The notes under the pieces were generated by a model. It was given only the letters and a program-made list of their open reading frames with translations. It was not told where the DNA came from and made no database searches. A program made the position numbers and the translations under genes. A stretch of 7,836 nucleotides of DNA from Nitrospirota bacterium (GTDB lineage: Bacteria; Nitrospirota; Leptospirillia; Leptospirillales; Leptospirillaceae), in contig JAJZGM010000053.1 in the NCBI GenBank assembly GCA_021828525.1, positions 1 to 7,836 on the forward strand, given 5' to 3'. Positions 1 through 5,440 of the stretch are shown here, in pieces. Position 1 is the stretch's first letter; every line of letters starts with the position of its first letter.

Positions 1-57
1 GGTGATGGTCACAACCGCCAGCGTCTTCTCCCCGGCCGGATCCCTCTCCCCGCTCAC
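1..57 (-). CDS. 5' end of a fourth cobalamin-operon gene, probably cbiG (partial)
   Basis: A GTG codon at 57-55 overlaps the TGA stop of cbiT (56-54) as GTGA, and the frame stays open to the window edge. It encodes 19 residues ending LAVVTIT. The overlap and operon position make it a real start of the next gene, translationally coupled to cbiT. A short hydrophobic strand of the type (A/V)VVTIT soon after the start resembles the beginning of CbiG, the cobalt-precorrin-5A hydrolase that opens the delta-lactone and releases acetaldehyde in the anaerobic B12 pathway. CbiL, CbiF and CbiH instead begin with a strand followed by a GxGPGD motif, which is not visible here. The product name is inference from 19 residues. 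A CobJ/CbiG fusion or another cbi gene is possible. Confidence 0.45.
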   Translation of the reverse strand, partial: MSGERDPAGEKTLAVVTIT

Positions 58-683
58 GACCGTTCCTCCGGCCTTTTCCCTGTCTTCTGGACCTCCTGAA
101 AGAGGGAGACGATCCAGACGGGATTTAAGGCCTCGATCCGGTGGAGGCCGACAATGGGCTGCCCCCGGCCGACCTGGACATGAAGGATATCCGGCTCGAT
201 CCGGCGCCCCTTGGCCCAGGCCAGAACCTCGGACAGATTTTCAACCGTGGCAAGATTGACGACGATACCCGGAGACGGGCCATCTCCGCAACAGGCATCA
301 AGAAGATCCGCCATTCTCCCCCCCGATCCGCCGACAAAGACCCGCTGGGGAGTCGGAAGGCCCGCCAGAGCCTCGGGAGCCTTTCCGAAGACTGTTCGGA
401 AGCGGGAGGACAGGTTGAAGGTTTTTACATTTTCCAGAAGGCACCCGTAGTCTTCTTCGTCCTTCTCAACGGCGCAGACTGTAAGGTCAGCCACCAGACG
501 GGCCGCCTCAATACCCACAGAGCCGGATCCGGCCCCGATGTCCCAAAGGACCTGGCCGGGATGAAGATCGAGCTTTGCCAGGGAGAGGACACGGATCTCG
601 GTTTTCGTGATCAATCCCTTGCGGGGGACTGTAAACCGGAAGGCTTCTTCCGGCAAGCCAAAGAGTCGATCAGATGTCGGCAT
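54..683 (-). CDS. cbiT: CbiT, cobalt-precorrin-6B C15-methyltransferase (decarboxylating)
   Basis: The 209-residue product is a cytoplasmic class I SAM-dependent methyltransferase of corrin-ring synthesis. It methylates C15 and decarboxylates the ring-C acetate side chain, the CbiT half of the reaction done by fused CobL in aerobes. Visible features are an N-terminal GLPEEAF...PRKGLITKTEIR segment (residues 9-31) typical of CbiT, the SAM-binding glycine motif DIGAGSGSVGIEA (48-60), the acidic EKDEED end of the next strand (73-78), and VFVGGSGG (115-122), a CbiT hallmark. The length fits free-standing CbiT (about 190-210 residues). The ATG at 683-681 is preceded by TAGGAAACAA, a modest ribosome-binding site that also contains the cbiE stop. 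The gap to cbiE is 7 bases and the following gene overlaps the stop. A charged tail (KTGKRPEERS) ends the protein. Confidence 0.93.
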   Translation of the reverse strand: MPTSDRLFGLPEEAFRFTVPRKGLITKTEIRVLSLAKLDLHPGQVLWDIGAGSGSVGIEAARLVADLTVCAVEKDEEDYGCLLENVKTFNLSSRFRTVFGKAPEALAGLPTPQRVFVGGSGGRMADLLDACCGDGPSPGIVVNLATVENLSEVLAWAKGRRIEPDILHVQVGRGQPIVGLHRIEALNPVWIVSLFQEVQKTGKRPEERS

Positions 684-690
684 TTGTTTC

Positions 691-1350
691 CTATCCGTTT
701 TTGTCTTCCAGTGTCAGGACCACCATATTCAGCACCCGGAAATCCCGGGATTTTATCTCCTCCGGATCAAAGGGGAAAAAGGTCGTCACCTTCTGACCCG
801 GCAGGCCGATCTCTTCCAGGACCGTCATTTCATGGACGTCAAACCCCTGGCGGTGCGCCATCTCCAGAAGGAGGGAGGGACCGCCGGAGCCCCCCGTATA
901 GAAGATCCACCGGCCCGCCGAGAGTTTCGGTTCCTCCTTTTTCCCATGGAGGCTTGCGACATTCACCTCGTCCCATGGCTCGCCCAGGAGCGAAAAGGCC
1001 CGCTGAACCAGGGTTGTGGCCGGTGAAAACGCCAGGAGATGGCGAGGGATCGCCCGGGAAATCGCGGCCCCGATCCCGTGGTACAGGGGGTCTCCCGTCG
1101 CGAGGACGACGGCCACCTCCCTCTCTGCCCCTTCCGCGAAATTCCTCAGAGCAGAAATGACCTCGGGAACATTGTTCGTGACCGTAAGGAGACGTGCCCC
1201 GGGAGGAAGCCGTCCCGACAGGCCCTCGATATGGCGCCTCCCCCCGCAAAGGAGACCGCAGTGTCCCAGAAGCCCGGACAGGGGAGGCCGGTCCGGGTCG
1301 GGACCCTCCGGTTCCACGCCAATAACGTGGATGACCGCCCTGCTACTCAC
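691..1350 (-). CDS. cbiE: CbiE, cobalt-precorrin-7 C5-methyltransferase
   Basis: The 219-residue product is a class III (tetrapyrrole-type) SAM methyltransferase that adds the C5 methyl group, partner of CbiT encoded just downstream. Family signatures are IHVIGVEPEG at the N-terminus (7-16), CGGRRHI (35-41), the SAM-site loop VLATGDPLYHGIG (82-94), the FSPATT...QRAF segment (108-119) followed by PWDEV (125-129), and LEEIGLPGQKV (178-188), which matches the 'vLteiGgpdErv' block of CbiE/CobL. The start is GTG at 1350-1348. It overlaps the end of cbiD by 8 bases and has GGGAG a few bases upstream, so translational coupling is likely. The usual first-glycine loop of the family (GxGPG) reads GVEPEG here, as is common in CbiE proteins. 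E and T are separate proteins, not the CobL fusion. Confidence 0.92.
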   Translation of the reverse strand: MSSRAVIHVIGVEPEGPDPDRPPLSGLLGHCGLLCGGRRHIEGLSGRLPPGARLLTVTNNVPEVISALRNFAEGAEREVAVVLATGDPLYHGIGAAISRAIPRHLLAFSPATTLVQRAFSLLGEPWDEVNVASLHGKKEEPKLSAGRWIFYTGGSGGPSLLLEMAHRQGFDVHEMTVLEEIGLPGQKVTTFFPFDPEEIKSRDFRVLNMVVLTLEDKNG

Positions 1351-2548
1351 CCGAGCTCCCTGCCCGCCCGATCAGCTCTCCACGGAAGTTCGCCAGGAGG
1401 ATTTCCATCTCCGGAGGATGGGGAGAAATCCTTTTTAAGTGCGTGACGATATTCCGGCACAACAGAGGGAAGAATTTCGTGTTTCCGGAGGCCTCCAGAA
1501 TCTCGCCCACATGCCGGGCCGTGTTGGCCTTGAGAATTTCGGCGCACACCTCCTCGGAAGACCCAGTCTGGCGGGCCAGATCGACCAGGAAGGACAGGTC
1601 GACCTGGGAGCCGGCGGCATGGGTCTGGGTCACCCCCTTGGCCAGTTTCGAGAATTTTCCGAGAAAACCGGCCATGATGATACGCCTGATCCCTGTTCTG
1701 GCGGCCTGGCGAACGGAGTATCCCGTGAAGTCGCCAATCTGGACAAATCCTTCCTGAGGAAGATCGGGATAGAGTTTCATCGCGAAGGCTTCGCTCTGGC
1801 CCCCCGTCGTCATGACGACGGTATCGAGGTTCCGGGCCCGGGCCACCTCCAGTGCCTGGCCAATGCTCGCGCGGTAGGCCGCCGTGCTGAAGGGAACCAC
1901 GATTCCTTTCGTTCCCAGGATGGAGAGACCTCCCACGATTCCCAAGCGGGCATTCAATGTCTTTTCTGAGCGCTGTTCCCCGTCGGGAATGGATATCGTG
2001 ATCTCTATCCCGGGATTTCCGAGGGCGAGATGTGCCGCAATGCTCTCCTTCGAGGCCAGAAATTCTCCCGCCATGAATTTTCGCGGGACAGGATTGATGG
2101 CAGGATCTCCCACCGGAATGGCCAAGCCGGGCTTCGTGATCCGGCCAACTCCCGTTCCGGCCCTGTAAATGATCCGGCCCTCCCCCGTCAGCCGGATTTC
2201 GGTGATAATTTCTGCCCCGTGGGTGCAGTCCGGGTCGTCCCCCCCATCCTTGATGATCGAGGCCAGGGCCCAGGGAAGTCCTCCCCGCATTCCGGATTCA
2301 TAGCTTTTCAGGGAAAAATCCGCATTACGCCCGTTCGGTAGCCGGATTCTGACTTTTTCGGCCCAGACTCCGGTGACGAGCGCATCGAGGCAGGCCCGCA
2401 CTCCGGCCTGGGCACACGCCCCTGTTGTAAACCCAGTCCGCACGATTCCCTCCAAAAGACCTGGCACTGACATCCGTTTGATTTGTAAGTCTAACCCGTA
2501 TTCACTGGGATCTTCAATCGTGAGCCGGATCATCCGTCTCCGGGCCAT
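1343..2548 (-). CDS. cbiD: CbiD, cobalt-precorrin-5B C1-methyltransferase
   Basis: The product (401 residues from the first ATG) is the CbiD methyltransferase of the anaerobic cobalamin route, which adds the C1 methyl group to cobalt-precorrin-5B; it is unrelated to the usual CbiE/CbiF methylase fold. Family blocks are all present: TGFTTGACAQAG (38-49), KDGGDDPDCTHGAEI (100-114), GVGRITKPGL (133-142), LGIVGGLSILGTKGIVVP (202-219), TGGQSE (248-253) and GKFSKLAKGVTQTHAAGS (297-314). The start is uncertain. ATG at 2548-2546 has no clear ribosome-binding site, whereas the in-frame ATG at codon 6 (2533-2531) is preceded by GGAGACGG. The later start would give 396 residues. It heads the operon, facing away from rplI. 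CbiD marks the cobalt-early (anaerobic) pathway, although hybrids in aerobes exist. Confidence 0.96.
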   Translation of the reverse strand: MARRRMIRLTIEDPSEYGLDLQIKRMSVPGLLEGIVRTGFTTGACAQAGVRACLDALVTGVWAEKVRIRLPNGRNADFSLKSYESGMRGGLPWALASIIKDGGDDPDCTHGAEIITEIRLTGEGRIIYRAGTGVGRITKPGLAIPVGDPAINPVPRKFMAGEFLASKESIAAHLALGNPGIEITISIPDGEQRSEKTLNARLGIVGGLSILGTKGIVVPFSTAAYRASIGQALEVARARNLDTVVMTTGGQSEAFAMKLYPDLPQEGFVQIGDFTGYSVRQAARTGIRRIIMAGFLGKFSKLAKGVTQTHAAGSQVDLSFLVDLARQTGSSEEVCAEILKANTARHVGEILEASGNTKFFPLLCRNIVTHLKRISPHPPEMEILLANFRGELIGRAGSSGE

Positions 2549-2577
2549 TGATTAGTCGGCCGGTGCTTTGTTACACT
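2548..2577 (+). promoter_or_regulatory. candidate sigma70-type promoter for rplI
   Basis: TTGATT (2548-2553) and TACACT (2572-2577) are spaced by 18 bases, each matching 4 of 6 consensus positions. Transcription from it would start near 2584 and give a leader of roughly 30 bases with the rplI ribosome-binding site GGGGA at 2602-2606. The overlapping alternative TTGTTA (2568-2573) with TCTTAA (2591-2596) is weaker. This is a visual match only. Confidence 0.25.
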
Positions 2578-2612
2578 ACTACGGTTTAACTCTTAAAAAG
2601 CGGGGATACCAA
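2549..2612. promoter_or_regulatory. divergent intergenic region between cbiD and rplI
   Basis: These 64 bases separate two outward-facing transcription units and must hold or adjoin promoters for both, unless promoters lie inside the genes. There is an AT-rich core around 2584-2599 containing the short inverted repeat TTTAA-CTC-TTAAA (2585-2597). On the minus strand TTGGTA (2612-2607) and TTAAAC (2589-2584) are 17 bases apart and could be a weak -35/-10 pair for cbiD. This is pattern matching only (4/6 and 3/6 matches to consensus). The space is too short for a cobalamin riboswitch (about 200 bases), and no B12-box-like GCCACTG is present. Confidence 0.5.
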
Positions 2613-3065
2613 ATGGGAAAGACAGACGTCATTCTGAAACAAAAAATCGACAACCTCGGCAATCCCGGTGACCTCGTCTCCGTCTCGGCCGGTTATGCCA
2701 GGAATTATCTTCTCCCCAAGAATCTCTGTGTTCTTGCAGGGAAGGAAGAACTGGCCGCGCTTGAGGTCAGAAAAGCCCAGATCCGGAAAAAGGCCCAGAA
2801 GGAACAGGAACACCTGGGAGTACTGGCCCGGACTCTTTCCGAGCTTTCCCTCAAGGTTCCGGTCAAGACCGGAGAAAAAGGAAGGCTCTTTGGATCGGTG
2901 ACCACGATGCATATTGCCGAACTTCTCGGCCAGAAAGACATACAGGTCGACAAGAAGCAGCTTCACATCGAATCTCCCATCCGCGAACTGGGTGAATACA
3001 CGATATCAGTCAACCTGGGCCACTCTCTTCATACCTCACTAAAGATCGAGGTCGTCTCCGGGTAG
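2613..3065 (+). CDS. rplI: 50S ribosomal protein L9
   Basis: The 150-residue product is L9, the elongated two-domain protein that binds 23S rRNA near the L1 stalk base. The N-terminal rRNA-binding domain is plain: VILKQKIDNLGNPGDLVSV (6-24), then AGYARNYLLPKNL (26-38). A charged connecting helix follows (about 43-75, rich in K, E and R), and the C-terminal domain carries GRLFGSVT (90-97) and GEYTISVNL (127-135). I chose ATG 2613 because GGGGA lies 6 bases upstream and the length equals the family norm (about 150); a TTG at 2568 in the same frame would add 15 unrelated residues. One oddity is that the usual glycine in the L9 signature (KGLA) is replaced, reading KNLC (36-39). The neighbours are unusual, since rplI usually follows rpsF/rpsR. 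Confidence 0.95.
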   Translation: MGKTDVILKQKIDNLGNPGDLVSVSAGYARNYLLPKNLCVLAGKEELAALEVRKAQIRKKAQKEQEHLGVLARTLSELSLKVPVKTGEKGRLFGSVTTMHIAELLGQKDIQVDKKQLHIESPIRELGEYTISVNLGHSLHTSLKIEVVSG

Positions 3066-3095
3066 GCCCATACCACTGATTCCATTTTATTTCCC

Positions 3096-3117
3096 GGAGA
3101 GACCCATCGGTCCCTCC
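3096..3117 (+). terminator. hairpin between rplI and rpmH (possible terminator or attenuator)
   Basis: GGAGAGACC (3096-3104), loop CATC, and GGTCCCTCC (3109-3117) form a 9-base-pair stem with one A-C mismatch. No good T-tract follows (ACTTTCC), so intrinsic termination would be weak. It may partly terminate the rplI transcript, protect its 3' end, or structure the rpmH leader. It ends 11 bases before the AAGGAG of rpmH, so it could also affect access to that site. Confidence 0.4.
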
Positions 3118-3139
3118 ACTTTCCATACAAGGAGATTTC

Positions 3140-3274
3140 ATGTCCCTGACATTTAATCCAAGCAATCTTCGCCGCACCCGGACTCACGGGTTTCGCAAAC
3201 GGATGGCGACCACTGCCGGGAAAAAAGTTATCAAGAAACGTCGCGCCAAGGGTCGTTACCGCCTGACTGTCTGA
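3140..3274 (+). CDS. rpmH: 50S ribosomal protein L34
   Basis: A 44-codon gene encodes the very basic L34, a small protein of the large subunit that binds 23S rRNA. The protein shows the family pattern throughout: TFNPSNLRRTRTHGFRKRM (4-22, canonical 'tyqPsnlkRkRtHGFrkRM'), ATTAGKKVIKKRRAKGR (23-39) and the terminal RLTV. It is complete and of normal length (44-46). ATG 3140 is preceded by a near-perfect ribosome-binding site, AAGGAG (3129-3134), with 5 bases between, the strongest in the window and fitting high expression. It begins the conserved rpmH-rnpA-yidD-yidC-mnmE-mnmG order; rnpA starts 13 bases after its stop. I see no convincing promoter in the 74 bases upstream. Confidence 0.97.
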   Translation: MSLTFNPSNLRRTRTHGFRKRMATTAGKKVIKKRRAKGRYRLTV

Positions 3275-3287
3275 TGCGGATTTTCTA

Positions 3288-3611
3288 TTGAAGGCGCTTC
3301 CCCTCACGAGATCCCAGATCCAGTCTCTGATCGAATCTCCGGGGATCAAGTTTGTCTGTCCTTCCTTTGTTCTCCTTTGCCGTCTGTCCCCCGAACAGCG
3401 GGTGAGCATTCTCGTTGGCAAAAAGCTTGGCAAGGCCGTAGTCCGAAATCGCATCAGGCGGCGCCTTCGGGAATCCTTTCGTCTGACGAACGGATTCCCT
3501 CCCGGAGAATATGCCCTTATGGGGCGGTCCCTCTCACTGACCGTCCCTTTTGAGACGCTTCTTGAACAGATGGGTGATGCCAGCAGGACATTAAACAGGA
3601 TGAAGGCCTGA
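3288..3611 (+). CDS. rnpA: ribonuclease P protein component
   Basis: The 107-residue basic protein is the protein subunit of RNase P, which helps the catalytic RNA bind pre-tRNA leaders for 5' processing. The signature RNR motif is clear: KKLGKAVVRNRIRRRLRE (45-62). It is preceded by a strand (RVSILVG, 38-44) and followed by GEYALMGRS (73-81), the position of the usual 'd.V.iar' strand. The N-terminal LTRSQIQSLIESPG corresponds to the family's 'L.ks.dF..v...G'. The start is an uncommon TTG at 3288, with only a weak GCGGA upstream; no in-frame ATG or GTG exists between the preceding in-frame stop (3264-3266) and the conserved region. The length is slightly below the usual 110-120. yidD starts 2 bases after its TGA. 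Confidence 0.93.
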   Translation: MKALPLTRSQIQSLIESPGIKFVCPSFVLLCRLSPEQRVSILVGKKLGKAVVRNRIRRRLRESFRLTNGFPPGEYALMGRSLSLTVPFETLLEQMGDASRTLNRMKA

Positions 3612-3613
3612 AA

Positions 3614-3808
3614 ATGCAAAGTGCGATCCGGCTTTACCAGAGGTTCATTTCGCCCTTTCTCCCCCAATCCTGCCGGTTTTATCCTTCCTGTTCCGAATAT
3701 TCCCGGCTGGCCTTCGAAAAGTATCCCTTTCCGAAGGCGCTCGCCAAATCAATTTTCAGACTTCTTCGCTGCCACCCCTTTCACCCGGGTGGGATCGACA
3801 TGCCCTGA
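3614..3808 (+). CDS. yidD: YidD, membrane protein insertion efficiency factor
   Basis: The 64-residue protein belongs to the small YidD family, which is membrane-associated through an N-terminal amphipathic helix and supports YidC-dependent membrane protein insertion. Diagnostic blocks are LYQRFISPFLPQSCRFYPSC (7-26), SEYSRLAFEKY (27-37) and LRCHPFHPGGIDMP (51-64), with the conserved cysteines at 20, 26 and 53. It ends right after the HPGG block, so it lacks the C-terminal tail seen in longer members (about 70-85 residues); in-frame sequence after its TGA stays open into yidC. ATG 3614 lies 2 bases after rnpA, suggesting coupled translation, and yidC follows 33 bases later. Confidence 0.93.
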   Translation: MQSAIRLYQRFISPFLPQSCRFYPSCSEYSRLAFEKYPFPKALAKSIFRLLRCHPFHPGGIDMP

Positions 3809-3841
3809 ACCCGACCGCTCGATTTCCAGGGTCTTTTAAAC

Positions 3842-5416
3842 GTGAAAGTGGATTTTCCGATGTTCAAAAGAATGCTGCCTCTGATTGCGATCGTTCTGGG
3901 TTTCAATTTTCTCCTTTACTACTATTTCTCGACCCATAAACAGGAATCCCGGCCGGTCACCCATGGGACCGGCATCATTTCCTCGAAGCTCATCTCCGTT
4001 CCCATGGTCAATGATCCCGAAGACAACCTGGTTGTCATCTCCTCCCGCGATCTCAAGCTCTCATTTTCCCGAAAGTCCGGGACAACGACCTCCTGGTCTC
4101 TCCCCCGCTATCTCGAGGCAGACAGAAAGACTCCGGTCAACCTCCTCCGCTCAAAACCCGGTTACGTCGGAGGCGGACTTGTTGTCAGGGACAAAAACGG
4201 CCTGCTTCCCCTCACACTCGAGACAATCTCCCTCAACGGGGCACCCCTCTCTGCCCAGGCCCTTTCGGTCCCTCCAGGGGGACTCGTCCTTTCCCTGCAT
4301 TATCTCTATAACGGCCATCCCGCGATTCTCGACTATTCAATTCCGGCCACGGGATATCGGGTTTCTGTCCATGTCTCAAACCCTGACAAACTTCCTCTCG
4401 TCTTTCTTCCGGGACTTGATTTCGGAATGACTGACGAGGTCCAGTCCTACGGGACCGAGTTCCAGGGACCCATCTACGGGACCGCCGCAGGAAAGATGAA
4501 TGAGTTCAAGAAAGACCAGGCAGAATCTTTTGCGCCGGGCCTTCTTTCCTGGGTTGGCAATGAAACAAAGTATTTCATCGGCTTCCTGTCTGTCTCAGGA
4601 CTCCCCGTCAATACCGAAATCATCAAGGATAAGACCTCATCTCTCATACGTCTCGAACTCCCTCCAGGAGAGGTCTCCTTTTCGATGACAGGGGGACCGA
4701 AACGCTACAGCTTGCTCAAAAATGCCGACCCCGGCCTCGTCGATACCGTCGATTTCGGATGGTTTCTCTTCGGCCGGATCTATCTTGTGAGCTTCCTGGC
4801 CAAGTTTCTCTTCCTGATCCTCTCGAATCTCTACGCCCACATGGCCAATTACGGCTTTGCCATCATCATTCTGACCCTTTTCATCAAGCTTCTCTTTTCC
4901 CCGCTCACCTATCTCTCCTACCGCTCCATGTTCCAGATGCAACAGCTTCAACCCGAAATCAAGAAACTTCAGGCCAAGTTCAAGGACGACCGCCAGCAGC
5001 TGAACTCCGCCATGATGGAACTCTACAAGGAACGGCGCATCAATCCTCTGGGCGGCTGTCTTCCGGTTCTTGTCCAGATTCCTGTCTTCGTGGCCCTCTA
5101 CAACATTCTCAACAACACCGTCGAACTCCGGCAGGCTCCCTTTCTCTTCTGGATCCATGACCTTTCCCAAAAAGATCCCTACTACATCTTCCCGATCATT
5201 ATGGGAATCAGCATGATCATCCAGACCCGGCTGACCCCGTCGACCCCGGATCCCATGCAGAAACGGATCATGATGTTCATGCCGGTCGTCATGACCTTTT
5301 TCTTTCTCAATTTCCCGTCGGGCCTGGTTTTGTACTGGATCGTCAACAATGTCCTCACGATCGGGCAGCAGTACTTCACGATGCGCTATCTTTTCAAGAC
5401 CTCTCCGGCCCGTTAG
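3842..5416 (+). CDS. yidC: YidC membrane protein insertase (Oxa1 family)
   Basis: The 524-residue inner-membrane protein inserts and folds membrane proteins alone or with SecYEG. An N-terminal membrane segment (about 11-28, LPLIAIVLGFNFLLYYYF) is followed by the large periplasmic beta-rich domain of Gram-negative YidC (about 55-300). The conserved insertase core starts at FGWFLF (305-310) and NYGFAIIILTLFIKLLFSPLT (336-356). K349 sits where E. coli has the essential basic R366. The cytoplasmic coiled loop runs 366-398, then NPLGGCLPVLVQIPVFVALY (401-420), VELRQAPFLFWIHDLS (427-442), DPYYI (445-449) and FPSGLVLYWIVNN (491-503). All five membrane helices are present. The start is GTG 3842 or, perhaps better, the in-frame ATG 3860 (MFKRMLPL), which puts the helix at the usual distance. 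The usual basic C-terminal tail is short. Confidence 0.96.
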   Translation: MKVDFPMFKRMLPLIAIVLGFNFLLYYYFSTHKQESRPVTHGTGIISSKLISVPMVNDPEDNLVVISSRDLKLSFSRKSGTTTSWSLPRYLEADRKTPVNLLRSKPGYVGGGLVVRDKNGLLPLTLETISLNGAPLSAQALSVPPGGLVLSLHYLYNGHPAILDYSIPATGYRVSVHVSNPDKLPLVFLPGLDFGMTDEVQSYGTEFQGPIYGTAAGKMNEFKKDQAESFAPGLLSWVGNETKYFIGFLSVSGLPVNTEIIKDKTSSLIRLELPPGEVSFSMTGGPKRYSLLKNADPGLVDTVDFGWFLFGRIYLVSFLAKFLFLILSNLYAHMANYGFAIIILTLFIKLLFSPLTYLSYRSMFQMQQLQPEIKKLQAKFKDDRQQLNSAMMELYKERRINPLGGCLPVLVQIPVFVALYNILNNTVELRQAPFLFWIHDLSQKDPYYIFPIIMGISMIIQTRLTPSTPDPMQKRIMMFMPVVMTFFFLNFPSGLVLYWIVNNVLTIGQQYFTMRYLFKTSPAR

Positions 5417-5440
5417 GAGAGAGAATGGTGTCAGACCATG
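5415..5440 (+). promoter_or_regulatory. mnmE translation start region with two competing initiation signals
   Basis: AGGAG (5415-5419) overlaps the yidC TAG stop and lies 5 bases before an ATG at 5425 that is out of frame with mnmE. That ATG opens a 31-codon frame ending at TGA 5518-5520, inside mnmE. The real mnmE ATG at 5438 has GGTG (5427-5430) with 7-base spacing, a weaker ribosome-binding site. No other in-frame start exists between the yidC stop and 5438. Confidence 0.5.

Noticed and set aside
141..1160. 339-codon open frame on the plus strand opposite cbiT and cbiE
   Set aside because: It covers two clear genes on the other strand, its translation is low-complexity Pro/Arg/Gly/Ser-rich, and it crosses the cbiE-cbiT junction. 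It is a GC-driven shadow.
1439..1969. 176-codon open frame on the plus strand inside cbiD
   Set aside because: It is antisense to conserved CbiD blocks, with no family resemblance in its translation.
3069..3083. CCACTGATT between rplI and rpmH as part of a B12 box
   Set aside because: It lacks the leading G of GCCACTG, no other riboswitch helices are visible, and the downstream gene is rpmH rather than a cobalamin gene.
3205..3245. possible DnaA box or origin elements near rpmH
   Set aside because: GTTATCAAG in rpmH only partly resembles TTATCCACA and is explained by conserved L34 codons. No cluster of boxes is present.
3029..3667. 212-codon open frame on the minus strand opposite rpmH and rnpA
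   Set aside because: It spans the end of rplI, rpmH, rnpA and the start of yidD antisense, with no recognisable motif. All four sense genes are well supported.
4637..5170. 177-codon minus-strand open frame opposite yidC
   Set aside because: It mirrors the conserved insertase core; its Glu/Gly-rich composition comes from complementing hydrophobic codons.
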